Shown: one piece after another, positions 24,236 through 32,424 of the stretch | How positions within the stretch are numbered: position 1 is the first letter of the stretch | Layout: each line of letters starts with the position of its first letter | From: Spartinivicinus marinus | GTDB lineage: Bacteria; Pseudomonadota; Gammaproteobacteria; Pseudomonadales; Zooshikellaceae | DNA: 64,000 nucleotides | Direction: 5' to 3' | Assembly (NCBI RefSeq): GCF_026309355.1 | Contig: NZ_JAPJZK010000001.1 | Coordinates: 2,066,501 to 2,130,500 of the forward strand | Translations under genes and position numbers: made by a program | The notes under the pieces: generated by a model | Seen by the model: only the letters and a program-made list of their open reading frames with translations | Told to the model about the DNA's origin: nothing | Databases searched by the model: none

Positions 24236-25354
24236 ATGTCAGAAACTAAAGATAAAACCTTAAAATACGAGTATAATGCTGTTCGTTTTACATTTGTGCA
24301 ATGCGATGTATGCCAGGCACGCTTGTTATCATCGGATGCATGGTCTTATTTAACTTATTATTTACTATCTAAAGCAAAGGAATCAGAAAGTAACAGCCAC
24401 GAAGCGGACCTTCCTCAATGGGAGCGTGCAGGTTACTACGCAGACTTGGCAGAGAACTTTTTTATTGCTTCCAAAGCAGTCAAGTTACCTGCTAAGGCTA
24501 CCTTAATTTACTACAGTATGCTGAATTTAGTTAAATGTTTTCTTTCAACTAAAGGAGTTGAGCTTGAAAAAAAGACAGAGCATCATGGATTAAAAATTAC
24601 TGATGAAGGGAAAGCTGTAAAGATAAGCCAGAAAAAAAACGACATGGTTAATATATTTGCTGAATTTGCTGAAATATTAGAAACACCTGTAGATTCTGGA
24701 GAAATACAACTGCTCAAATTATTAAGAAACATACCTGAAATACATGGTCTCTGCTGCAATCTAGAATCGGATGATGATAAAAGTAAATTATTGCCTATTA
24801 ATATCTCTTTTATGACTAATCCAGACCATAACCTTATGTATACGCAGATTTCATACCAAAAAGAACAGGAAAATAAAGCTAAAACTGAAAAGTTTTATAG
24901 AGGAGAAAGGAAAGATTATTTTAGAAAAATAGATGACCACAGTGCTGAGTACAGTAATAGTCCTAAAGGAATAAAAGAAGAAGGCCGCATAACTTATATA
25001 AGTAAAAAATACGAGAAATATACTAAAAAATCTATAAATACACCTTATAAAAAAATCCTAGGAGAGTATAACCAATTTAAAATTGTTTCTATTTTGACAA
25101 GAGCTGAAGGTTATAGATACTATGTCGACTTGGAGCCTCTAAATTGGCATTTTTTATGTACATCACTAGCAGCTATGTTCTATTTAGGCTCAGCAGCACG
25201 TTACAGGCCCCATGATATTAAAGAGGTTATGAAAGGTGAAATGAGACCTCTTATCACTGAGCTAGTACGAATTTCTCCGACACAATTCTTGTATCACTTA
25301 GTTTCCTTGATTACTAATCGTGAGTGTGTAATACCATTCTCTGCTGTTGATTAA
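24236..25354 (+). CDS. YaaC-like protein
   Basis: 372 residues, soluble. Recognised as YaaC-like from the helical N-terminal part (AENFFIASKAVKLPAKATLIYYSMLNLVKCFLSTKG, then HHGLK), a variable charged middle, and the C-terminal AARYRPHDIKEVMKGEMRPLITELVRISPTQFLYHLVSLI. The enzymatic role of the family is unknown. A CDVCQ pair near residue 26 is probably structural. The gene is alone on its transcript, at the cargo side of the integrated element, next to an effector-immunity module. Cargo position makes defence or host interference a reasonable hypothesis only. Ribosome site AAAGGG lies about ten bases upstream. Confidence 0.6.
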   Translation: MSETKDKTLKYEYNAVRFTFVQCDVCQARLLSSDAWSYLTYYLLSKAKESESNSHEADLPQWERAGYYADLAENFFIASKAVKLPAKATLIYYSMLNLVKCFLSTKGVELEKKTEHHGLKITDEGKAVKISQKKNDMVNIFAEFAEILETPVDSGEIQLLKLLRNIPEIHGLCCNLESDDDKSKLLPINISFMTNPDHNLMYTQISYQKEQENKAKTEKFYRGERKDYFRKIDDHSAEYSNSPKGIKEEGRITYISKKYEKYTKKSINTPYKKILGEYNQFKIVSILTRAEGYRYYVDLEPLNWHFLCTSLAAMFYLGSAARYRPHDIKEVMKGEMRPLITELVRISPTQFLYHLVSLITNRECVIPFSAVD

Positions 25355-25534
25355 TACTTAACGACATCGGCTCTTACCAACAACACAGGTTAAGAGGCTT
25401 TTAAATATTAGCTACTCATGGGAAAAAACCTAACCCAAAGCACCTCACAAAGTTACCCATCAAAAACAAAGCCCACCTAAAACCCTGATAGACTCCACTG
25501 CTCCTGTTGTTCATTGAGCTGTAAGGAAGAAGCA

Positions 25535-27301
25535 GTGGCAGATTTGGCAAAGGTTGGGGACAAAGTAAGCTGTCCTCTCTGTGGTGATAATACAGTTGTA
25601 GAAGGCTCCTCAAGCACTCTTGTAGATGGACTCCCAGTTGCCCGAGTTGGCGATAAGACAACTTGCGGTGCAACCATCGTGACAGGCCTTGGTTGGCTGA
25701 ACGTTGATAATAAACCAGTTGCAGTACTTGGCAGCGTTACAAGTCATGGCGGAGTGATTGAGGCCAGCTCTACGACTCGTGCAGGTGCTCCTGGTGGCAG
25801 TGGTGTCTCCCCTTCTGACTTTAATCTTGTCGCTTTCCAAGGCATGAAGTACGCCTTTCAGCAGGACCCAGCAAGGCCTGAGTTAGACGGCAATAAGGGG
25901 ATGCACTACTTCGGTGACATGGACTCTTCAGGCCTTGGGTTTAACGCTGCGGTTAACAATGGGACTATTCAAGGAGAAGCGAAGAAGGAGCAGGAGAAGC
26001 CTAAGAACTGGGTAAAAATACAGCTTGTAGACCAGAACGAAAAGGGATTGGCTGGCGAGGTCTACGTTGTTAAAGACGCTGCTAGTGGTCAGCTCCTTGA
26101 TACAGGCTACTTGGATGATAGGGGCAATAAACACATTCCCCTGCCTGAGCACGTTAAGCAAGTTACCGTTGAATACCCTGAGATAGAACCATACGACCAG
26201 TACGATATGCACTTAGCCCGTCGGCCTGGTGAAAGTGATGTGTCCTACGCTGAAAGGATACAGGAGCAGGGTAATAAAGCCTTACAGATAAAAGACCCAA
26301 AAGCCCGGATACTCCGCTTAGAGCAGATTCATAGCGCCCTACTAACTGACCAAGGCATCAGCAGCCCTATTGATACCGCTAGCCCGACAAAAGGTGACAT
26401 AAGGTGGCTGACGTATATTCAAGGGCTTAAACCTGAAGCCTGGGGCTATCCAGGTATTCCCATATTAAAACGCAATGAAACCCTACCTAAAAAGGACATG
26501 GCTGGGGAAGACTGGGCCATTATGCATGGTGGTGGAGCTTCAGGCTTATATGTTGGTCCTGATAGCCACATGTACGACAGGGGCGAAGCAGTCAGGCAAG
26601 GGCTAAAAAGAGACGCCAGCGATAATAATCCCCAACTAAACCAGTTAGCCTACATTAAAAAGCTCATTGCCCAGTATGGTCCTGACGCAGCTATGCAGGA
26701 AGCCCGAGAGACTGGGGATGTCATGGGCATGGCTACTGAAATGGGGGTTTTAGGTGGAGCTATTGGGTCTACAAGAGGCAGAGGGAAAGGCGATAAGAAA
26801 GGGAGAAATAAATATACTCGGGATGGGATGAGCATTGAGGGGGACACTAAAAAGCTTATCCGGGAGCAGGTTTTCAGCTATAAAAATAATTCTAATTATG
26901 CGTTGAAACCTTCGCCTAAAAACCCTGAAGTTAACAGGTATCAAAAAGTAGGTGTACTTAGGCATGAACGACAGAGACAACAGTTTGATAACCATGTTAA
27001 AAAAGACTTTATTAGGCATTGGGCAAAAACGTCTAATCAGGCCAAGCGAATATTAAGCCCAATGGAGCTAAAACTTGCTACGGCAACAGGTAAGCTCCCC
27101 AAACGTTACGAAGTTCACCATATGAAGCCTCTTTATAGGGGCGGAGATAACAGTTACGATAACCTGCGGGTGATTCAAAAGAAAATTCATCAAGGTAGAA
27201 CTAAGAAGTTGCATAAGTATGAAAATGGTAAGAACCCTTACAGAAAAACACTGGAAAATAGAGGCATAGACCCCAATGACTCAACAAATAACCTTGAATG
27301 A
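25535..27301 (+). CDS. PAAR-domain effector with C-terminal HNH nuclease (type VI secretion toxin)
   Basis: 588 residues from GTG 25535, which has AAGGAAG upstream; a TTG 21 bases earlier is less likely. The N-terminal PAAR domain (about 1-90, ADLAKVGDKVSCPLCGDNT and VARVGDKTTC) would cap the VgrG spike. A beta domain (about 160-210, VKIQLVDQNEKGLAGEVYVVKD) resembles transthyretin-like linkers. A Gly-rich hinge precedes a C-terminal HNH/LHH nuclease (about 500-560) with EVHHMKPLYRGGDN; H528-H529 and the following Asn/His residues fit the fold. It should degrade DNA of a competitor cell. No other T6SS gene is in the window. The gene's end overlaps the immunity gene by 26 bases. Confidence 0.82.
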   Translation: MADLAKVGDKVSCPLCGDNTVVEGSSSTLVDGLPVARVGDKTTCGATIVTGLGWLNVDNKPVAVLGSVTSHGGVIEASSTTRAGAPGGSGVSPSDFNLVAFQGMKYAFQQDPARPELDGNKGMHYFGDMDSSGLGFNAAVNNGTIQGEAKKEQEKPKNWVKIQLVDQNEKGLAGEVYVVKDAASGQLLDTGYLDDRGNKHIPLPEHVKQVTVEYPEIEPYDQYDMHLARRPGESDVSYAERIQEQGNKALQIKDPKARILRLEQIHSALLTDQGISSPIDTASPTKGDIRWLTYIQGLKPEAWGYPGIPILKRNETLPKKDMAGEDWAIMHGGGASGLYVGPDSHMYDRGEAVRQGLKRDASDNNPQLNQLAYIKKLIAQYGPDAAMQEARETGDVMGMATEMGVLGGAIGSTRGRGKGDKKGRNKYTRDGMSIEGDTKKLIREQVFSYKNNSNYALKPSPKNPEVNRYQKVGVLRHERQRQQFDNHVKKDFIRHWAKTSNQAKRILSPMELKLATATGKLPKRYEVHHMKPLYRGGDNSYDNLRVIQKKIHQGRTKKLHKYENGKNPYRKTLENRGIDPNDSTNNLE

Positions 27302-27737
27302 AATTTATCGACAGTTACAACAAAAACCTGAGTATATGGACTTAGGGCGAGAAGCAACTGAAGAAGAAATAAAACATATTGAGAACACCTTGCAGGTTAA
27401 ATTACCTGAATATTATGCTGACTTTTTACGGCGCTTTGGCTTTATGTTGGGTGACGGTATTTGTATCAATGGTGTGTGTCCTTCAGAATTAAATGATTAT
27501 GTGTCTGTTATAGATTTCACGAAGGACAGACGCGAAGGAAAATATTATGCTGAAGGCCTCCCGAAACTGGAACATAATGCAGTTGTAGTTCTTGATAACG
27601 GCGAGTCTTATGTGTCTTTATTTTGTGAAGGTCACCCAAGGGCTGGACAAGTGGTTTGGCGGCATTTAGCAGAAGACTACAGAGAAACAGAAACCTTTGA
27701 AAACTTCCCACAATTTTTAACTTTCTGGCTGGATTAG
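27276..27737 (+). CDS. SUKH (SMI1/KNR4) family immunity protein
   Basis: 153 residues. SMI1/KNR4 pattern: GREATEEEIKHIENTLQVKLPEYYADFLRRFGF near the N-terminus, a central acidic beta region and a C-terminal ENFPQFLTFWLD helix. SUKH proteins neutralise nuclease toxins of contact-dependent and type VI systems. The 26-base overlap with the end of the PAAR-HNH gene is strong evidence that it is the cognate antidote. The next gene overlaps its stop by one base, so the three genes are translationally coupled. Confidence 0.83.
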   Translation: MTQQITLNEIYRQLQQKPEYMDLGREATEEEIKHIENTLQVKLPEYYADFLRRFGFMLGDGICINGVCPSELNDYVSVIDFTKDRREGKYYAEGLPKLEHNAVVVLDNGESYVSLFCEGHPRAGQVVWRHLAEDYRETETFENFPQFLTFWLD

Positions 27738-28096
27738 TGGCTAATTTACTCCTATTTATAAATGGTGGTCTTGCCTTTGATAAGCAAGACGCTATTACAG
27801 TAATATCCAACCTGAAAGGAACAATAAATACCAAAGAAGGCCAAATGATAGGCGCAGTCTTTGAGTGTGTATATAAAGCTTTTGGAAGAAAAACAATAAT
27901 TAGGTTATCTGACAACCTTGAGACCATAAGCTGTAGTAGTACTGGGGATGAGGCACTAACCTTTGCTTTAGAGCTGACGAAAACTCTTGGCCTACCACTC
28001 AGGGCTATTGATTCCGACTACAGCTTTGATATTGAACTAGCAGAAATAAATACGCTGGCTGAATTTAAAAAAGCTATTGAATTAGAAAACAATTAA
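27737..28096 (+). CDS. Small protein coupled to the immunity gene, possible second antidote
   Basis: 119 residues, starting at GTG 27737 whose G is the last base of the SUKH stop codon. Sequence is alpha/beta (LIGAVFECVYKAFG-like helices, ALTFALELTKTLGLPLRAIDSDYSFDIEL), with no known motif that I can name. Tight coupling to an effector-immunity pair suggests an accessory immunity protein or an orphan antidote. It ends 36 bases before a hairpin shared with the integrase 3' end. Confidence 0.55.
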   Translation: MANLLLFINGGLAFDKQDAITVISNLKGTINTKEGQMIGAVFECVYKAFGRKTIIRLSDNLETISCSSTGDEALTFALELTKTLGLPLRAIDSDYSFDIELAEINTLAEFKKAIELENN

Positions 28097-28132
28097 CACT
28101 GCCAACTCTGCTTAAGGCCCCTCAAGATTAAA

Positions 28133-28170
28133 TGAGGGAGCCTGAATAAGTTAAACCAGAAGCTCCCTCA
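28133..28170. terminator. Bidirectional hairpin between the immunity operon and integrase
   Basis: TGAGGGAGC (28133-28141) pairs with GCTCCCTCA (28162-28170), overlapping the last codons of the integrase. It separates convergent transcripts. Confidence 0.5.
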
Positions 28171-29479
28171 CAAAGCTATAGTCAATCCGCTGCATACTCT
28201 CATTGAGCAGCTTTAAGCTAAACCCTGAGCCGTATATACCATGTGTCATGTCGCCTTGTGCGTGGCCTAGTAATGCCTTTAGGTGCTCATTAGGAATGCC
28301 TGACTCAACTGCAAGGTCCCTGAAGGTATGGCGGAAACTGTGGAATACTTTTGTAGATGGAAGGCCTAAACTTTTTTTAATATGAGAAAACCAAGCGGTT
28401 ACTGTCCTACCATATTGGCCTGTTTTTGCACGAAATAAGTTAAACAACTTTGTTTCATCTTTCCTACTTTCACAGTAAGCCAAAAAACCCATCTGCAGTA
28501 CATCAATATGTATAGGTACTTTACGTATGGATGAATTATTTTTTAGTTGGTTATTCTCGTCGTCATGAATATCGAGGTATATGATACCATCTTTCTGCTT
28601 CACATCACTTGTATTTAGTTGCGCTATTTCCTCTAAACGAGCCCCAGTATATAAAGCAAGCATTGGGACCCAAAATTTCCATTCCTTTGTTTTATTTTTC
28701 TCCTTTATTATGTATTGCTTAAATAACATTTCAAGTTCACCTGGGGTGAATGCCTTCTTACTTGTGGCTGCTTTTTTAGCTCGGGGTCTAAGCCCTCTAA
28801 ATGGGTTGCTATCAATGTATTCTCTATTTTCCAGCCAGTTAAAAAACATAGAGATATGAGTAAAATATTTTACTGCTGTTGGTGGTGCGATAACAGGTAC
28901 ATCCTTCTTCTTAAGGCACTTTAAACTTAGGTTTTTATTTTCTCCCTGATTACGCTTCGCAGGATACTCATAAAGCTGGCGAGTACAATCAATTGCAATT
29001 CTTTTGGTAACTTTTTTAGCTTCCATATTGCCTAGAATATCTATGAGACATTTAAAAGCTGGGCATGCACCAGAATCTTTAGTTTTATCGGTCCAGTCCA
29101 TCCGCATTTTTTCACTGATAAATAGGGCATGGGCATCTTCTAACTTAATCCCTGGTTCTTCAGCCACACTGACAGGTTTTGTCGGTATAATTATGTTCTT
29201 GCAAAGCATGCCTCCTTTACCTGTTATCCTGAACTTATCTAAATAGCCTTCAAGTTCTTTATAAACAGCTTCTTTTTGAGCTGGGTCTGACAGGCCTCGT
29301 ATTTCATAGATAGCCGTATCAATAGCACCAAGCATGACAGCTGACTTAGAACGCGCTAAGCGCCTCGACTTGGTTTGTAATGACAAAGTTATTTCCCTCT
29401 TACGGAAAGTGCCTCGCACATCTTCAGGAAGCACCTTGCGGAAGTGGTATGTACTTCCTCTTAACACTAAATTACGCAT
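28151..29479 (-). CDS. Tyrosine recombinase (integrase) with DUF6538-type N-terminus
   Basis: 442 residues from ATG 29479; the longer frame from a TTG at 29596 would run into the direct repeat and is unlikely. The N-terminal MRNLVLRGSTYHFRKVLPED with REITLSLQTK is the DUF6538 arm seen in many phage and island integrases. Catalytic residues: R281 (TGARLEE), H380 and R383 (HSFRHTF), H406 (LLGHAQ) and nucleophile Y416 (HGIYG). It lies about 110 bases inside the right end of the element, next to three TTTTG-TAG-CAAAA sites, and is the obvious enzyme for integration and excision. Confidence 0.93.
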   Translation of the reverse strand: MRNLVLRGSTYHFRKVLPEDVRGTFRKREITLSLQTKSRRLARSKSAVMLGAIDTAIYEIRGLSDPAQKEAVYKELEGYLDKFRITGKGGMLCKNIIIPTKPVSVAEEPGIKLEDAHALFISEKMRMDWTDKTKDSGACPAFKCLIDILGNMEAKKVTKRIAIDCTRQLYEYPAKRNQGENKNLSLKCLKKKDVPVIAPPTAVKYFTHISMFFNWLENREYIDSNPFRGLRPRAKKAATSKKAFTPGELEMLFKQYIIKEKNKTKEWKFWVPMLALYTGARLEEIAQLNTSDVKQKDGIIYLDIHDDENNQLKNNSSIRKVPIHIDVLQMGFLAYCESRKDETKLFNLFRAKTGQYGRTVTAWFSHIKKSLGLPSTKVFHSFRHTFRDLAVESGIPNEHLKALLGHAQGDMTHGIYGSGFSLKLLNESMQRIDYSFVRELLV

Positions 29480-29490
29480 CCGTCGCCCTA

Positions 29491-29581
29491 TTTTGTAGCA
29501 AAACATCAAGCATGAAAGCTCAGTCAGAACGGATGTTTGCAAAGCGATTTTGTAGCAAGTTAGGTGTCGTTTTTGTAGCAA
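29491..29581. repeat. Right-end cluster of TTTTG-TAG-CAAAA sites
   Basis: Sites at 29491-29503 (TTTTGTAGCAAAA), 29548-29558 and 29571-29581 (TTTTGTAGCAA). The last ends 7 bases before the 237-bp repeat. Spacing (23 then 57 bases from the outside) roughly mirrors the left cluster (24 then 69). Confidence 0.65.
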
Positions 29582-29588
29582 TCCCCCA

Positions 29589-29825
29589 GAAGTCAATCAA
29601 CTGCTAAACTTATTAAAAAAGCCTTTTGCTGAACAGCCAGATAGGGAGCACTACGCTAAACCTCCTCCCGAGTGGGGTAAAAAGCTGACTATCAGCTGCT
29701 CATCTTAGGCCCGCTCGAGATTGCAACTGCTCACAGAGTAGGTGGTTTACAATGGCTGATACTCAATACCTACTGAAATCTGACTCAGGTAAGCTGGCCA
29801 AAGCCTATGATAGTATGTCATATAC
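29589..29825 (+). repeat. Right copy of the 237-bp direct repeat, carrying a selO 3' fragment
   Basis: Identical to 13822-14058. Bases 29589-29708 are an orphan copy of the last 40 selO codons with its stop; the rest leads into the intact membrane-protein gene. Confidence 0.95.
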
Positions 29826-30096
29826 GGTATTCTTTTTTGGCCCTATTCCGATGTTAATCAGGCAAGACGTGCAAGGATGTATTTATTGGCTAATCAGTAT
29901 CCTGGCAGTTATTGGCTTGAATACTTTATTTACAATCCTTAGAGGTTACTCTCATACTCTGGATGGTTTTGTTATTTTTTGCGTAGTCATTGGTTGGACC
30001 GCTCTATACAACAATTGGCACCGAAAACGACTACTAAAACAAAACTACCAAGAAGTTGAAAAGCATGATGTCACCAACCGAATTTTGTTTTTTTGA
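29752..30096 (+). CDS. DUF2628-like small membrane protein
   Basis: 114 residues. A 24-residue polar start is followed by VFFFGPIPMLIRQDVQGCIYWL (about 26-47), typical of DUF2628-type proteins, and two membrane helices (about 43-62 and 70-88) with a basic end. Function unknown. It would follow selO directly in the chromosome without the element; the left repeat carries its truncated twin at 13985. Its own promoter, if within selO, is duplicated in the right repeat. Confidence 0.65.
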   Translation: MADTQYLLKSDSGKLAKAYDSMSYTVFFFGPIPMLIRQDVQGCIYWLISILAVIGLNTLFTILRGYSHTLDGFVIFCVVIGWTALYNNWHRKRLLKQNYQEVEKHDVTNRILFF

Positions 30097-30124
30097 AAGA
30101 ATGACTTTTTAGCGTTCCCACACG

Positions 30125-30182
30125 ATACCTTTACCCAATGCATTGGATTTTTAAGTGAGGCCATCAAGTGGCGAAGCTCCAT
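30125..30182 (+). repeat. MITE-like repeat, left-half fragment B
   Basis: Matches the left half of copies D and E: TACCCAATGC, then GGATTTTTAAGTGAGGCC and ATCAAGTGGCGAAGC. It breaks off before the central hairpin. Confidence 0.65.
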
Positions 30183-30317
30183 CGCAGTTGTGTCTCACAC
30201 CGATCTTATTCTGCATTATAAAACACCAAGCTCACAATATAACCACAAGTTTCACTACCTGCATTCAATATGCTACAAACACCCTACATGTATTACTCAT
30301 TCCAAGGTAATCTACCA

Positions 30318-31061
30318 ATGAAGTCACTTTTAAAAAACAAGCTATCTGTTTCTACCCTTCTTTTAACTCAACTGTTCAATTATAGCTATGCTACAGATGG
30401 TGGTCAGTGGGAGTATAAAGGTGAGTATGGGCCCGCAAGCTGGGGCGAGCATTATATTATGTGTAAACAAGGAAGAAACCAGTCACCTATTGATATCAAA
30501 GACAGTATCAACACCAATTTAGCACCAGTTAAGTTTAACTATAATATTCTCGCTTCAACAATCAAAAATAATGGTCACACTATTCAAGTAGATTACCCAG
30601 CAGGTAATAATATCACTTTGAGTGGTAACCAATATGAGCTTAAACAGTTTCACTTCCACTCGCCCAGTGAAAATACTATAGATGGCAAACACTTTCCGCT
30701 AGAAGCTCACTTTGTTCATGCAGATAGCAAAGGTAATTTAGCTGTTGTAGGCGTTATGTTTAAAAATGGAGATGCAAATCAAAAGCTTGCAGAACTTTGG
30801 CAAGCCATGCCTAATCAAGCAAATACAAAACAAAATTTAGCGAAGCCATTTAATGCTACAGACTTACTACCTAAGTCTCATGAGTATTATCGCTTTAATG
30901 GCTCTTTAACCACACCACCTTGTTCTGAAGGCGTATTATGGTTAGTATTAAAACAACCTATCACAATTTCACAAAAGCAAGCTAGACAACTTGTAAAAAC
31001 ATTAAAGCAATCTAATAACCGCCCTGTCCAACCATTGAATGCCAGAACTATTTTAGAATAG
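30318..31061 (+). CDS. Alpha-class carbonic anhydrase
   Basis: 247 residues from ATG 30318, with AAGG ten bases upstream and a signal peptide (about 1-25, ending YSYA); an ATG 48 bases earlier lacks a good ribosome site. The enzyme interconverts CO2 and bicarbonate in the periplasm. Features: WEYKGEYGPASWGEHY near the N-terminus, zinc ligands in QFHFHSPSE and EAHFVHAD, and the substrate-pocket sequence SLTTPPCSEGVLWLVL. The two Cys (in MCKQG and PPCSEG) probably form the conserved disulfide. Monocistronic; a repeat fragment follows. Confidence 0.93.
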   Translation: MKSLLKNKLSVSTLLLTQLFNYSYATDGGQWEYKGEYGPASWGEHYIMCKQGRNQSPIDIKDSINTNLAPVKFNYNILASTIKNNGHTIQVDYPAGNNITLSGNQYELKQFHFHSPSENTIDGKHFPLEAHFVHADSKGNLAVVGVMFKNGDANQKLAELWQAMPNQANTKQNLAKPFNATDLLPKSHEYYRFNGSLTTPPCSEGVLWLVLKQPITISQKQARQLVKTLKQSNNRPVQPLNARTILE

Positions 31062-31160
31062 TGCTTAAACTGTAGCAGTGGGTACAACCAGCTTTGTGTT
31101 TTATTATCATTGCTGAACACCACAGATGGTGTAAATAGTATTCACTGCTACTTTGAAAAC

Positions 31161-31190
31161 TATACTCTTCGCGAATGATTTTTATTTTTA
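31161..31190 (-). repeat. MITE-like repeat, right-end fragment C
   Basis: TATACTCTTCGCGAATGATT then TTTATTTTTA, the inverted right terminus of the repeat, placed between convergent carbonic anhydrase and cupin genes. Confidence 0.6.
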
Positions 31191-31553
31191 AATCCAAATA
31201 TTATCATCGGCCGTTAGTTGGCCACCAGCATCCCCTGTATTGGCTACTCCTCTCGGCTCAATAAGCATGATTTTACATTCATCATCAGCAACTGGCTTAT
31301 GTTCTACTCCCTTAGGCACAACAAACATTTCTCCTTCTCTAAGCTCCACTTGATTATCTCGAAACTCAATTCTCATACAGCCCTCAATAACTATAAAGAC
31401 TTCATCTGTATCTTTATGATCATGCCATGTAAATTTACCTTTAATCTTAACCAGTTTAAATTGGTAGTCACTCATCTCAGCTATCACTTTGGGAGACCAG
31501 TAATCAGAGAATTTTAAAAATTTTTCTTGTATATTAATTTTATCGACAAACAC
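31188..31553 (-). CDS. Single-domain cupin protein
   Basis: 121 residues from GTG 31553, which follows AAGGAG by seven bases; an upstream ATG at 31577 would overlap that site. Cupin motif 1 is [18 protein letters not shown], with His, His and Glu ligands, and motif 2 is [17 protein letters not shown]. The C-terminal [10 protein letters not shown] is shared by a widespread bacterial cupin subfamily of unknown substrate. It is a cytoplasmic metal-binding protein. No operon partners. Confidence 0.8.
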   Translation of the reverse strand: MFVDKINIQEKFLKFSDYWSPKVIAEMSDYQFKLVKIKGKFTWHDHKDTDEVFIVIEGCMRIEFRDNQVELREGEMFVVPKGVEHKPVADDECKIMLIEPRGVANTGDAGGQLTADDNIWI

Positions 31554-31707
31554 CAAAATACTCCTTCGCAGATTCAACTAACCACTTAGTGTACATCAGA
31601 ATGAAGTAATATATTAAAGTGGTTTGTCGTCTATTAAAAGCAACAAAGTAATAGAATGTTTAAAAAATAAGCTAAGAAAAGTATTGATGCTCGAAGCTAT
31701 TAGAAGA

Positions 31708-31740
31708 TTGGGGTGTCCTATAAAAATAGTCCTACCCCAA
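31708..31740. terminator. Hairpin TTGGGGT/ACCCCAA
   Basis: Outer TTGGGGT/ACCCCAA arms and an inner CTAT/ATAG pair, overlapping the end of the EAL remnant. Possible terminator of the original gene. Confidence 0.4.
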
Positions 31741-31930
31741 ATCACACTGCTTTTGACGAACAAAGTCAGCTTGAGCTTTTGCTTCTATACCTTCAGCAAT
31801 CATCTTTAGCTTAAAAGTTTATGGGCCATTGTAATAATAGTTCTCACCAACTCTTGATCACGATTTGAGTTTGTTCGGTTAGAAATAAAGCTGCGATCTA
31901 CTTTAATAATGTCAAATGGAAACTTGCGAG
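31732..31930 (-). pseudogene. Remnant of an EAL-domain c-di-GMP phosphodiesterase
   Basis: Read on the minus strand it encodes RKFPFDIIKVDRSFIS...QELVRTIITMAHKL, then in a shifted frame LKMIAEGIEAKAQADFVRQKQC. Together these are the second half of an EAL domain (the IKVDRSF and IAEGIE segments). A frameshift separates the two pieces, and the upstream end stops at MITE-like copy D. A decayed gene. Confidence 0.8.
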
Positions 31931-31931
31931 A

Positions 31932-32057
31932 TATACCCAATGCGTAGGGTTTTTAGGTGAGGCCATCAAGTGACGAAGCCTCATGAGCCTATATTAATAG
32001 GTGATTGGGGTGAGGAACGATGATAACAAAACCTAAAAATGATTCGCGACGGGTATA
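31932..32057 (+). repeat. MITE-like dispersed repeat, full copy D
   Basis: 126 bp. Left end TATACCCAATGCGTAGGGTT then TTTAGG; central hairpin around CATGAGCCTAT / ATAGGTGATTGGGG; right end CCTAAAAATGATTCGCGACG then GGTATA. It abuts the EAL remnant. Between 32058 and 32424 I see no gene. Confidence 0.85.
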
Positions 32058-32424
32058 GCCTTCTTAATTCACAAGCACACCTCAATACTACCAATGAACA
32101 ATCAGGTTCAAATAAAATTATTAACACCTTCAATCCAGTAAATTTACTCAATAAAAAAGCGACCATGTATCATTAAAGTAAGTTTAGCAATAAAATATAT
32201 TTTCATTATGCTAAAATTGATATATTTATATAGAAGAGAGTCCCCTTAATCAAAACACTGCTTCAGTTAAACTCATATCCTTTATATAAATATAAGCCTC
32301 AAAGTCGAGATAAACTTTAGTCGTATTCGCAATAGATTGTTTATATTTTTAAAGCGAATATCCACTTATTATGGTATAACCGAAAGGTTTACTATTTAAA
32401 ATTATCAGTAAGTAGAAGGTGTAC

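Larger units (their letters stand above)
14059..29588. mobile_element. 15.5 kb integrative element (satellite/ICE-like) with DUF6538-type integrase
   Basis: Bounded by the perfect 237-bp direct repeat. Contents in order: terminal site cluster, PolA-like gene, AT-rich palindromic region, two small KilA-N-like genes with a tRNA-like gene between them, a noncoding structured region, RDD and exported proteins, KilA-N/BRO and BRO/KilAC antirepressor-like genes, tandem-HTH gene, serine resolvase, YaaC-like gene, PAAR-HNH effector with immunity, tyrosine integrase and a second terminal site cluster. No capsid, tail, terminase or conjugation genes are present, so it would depend on a helper or act as an integrative replicon. 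I saw no copy of the chromosomal MITE-like repeat inside it, which suggests relatively recent arrival. Confidence 0.9.

Noticed and set aside
25416..25677. Minus-strand frames over the start of the PAAR gene
   Set aside because: Shadows of the PAAR reading frame without their own signals.
29480..29596. N-terminal extension of the integrase from a TTG at 29596
   Set aside because: It would begin in the direct repeat and run through the three terminal sites; the DUF6538 pattern starts at ATG 29479.
31981..32166. 60-codon minus-strand frame across repeat copy D
   Set aside because: Half of it lies in the dispersed repeat; no ribosome site.
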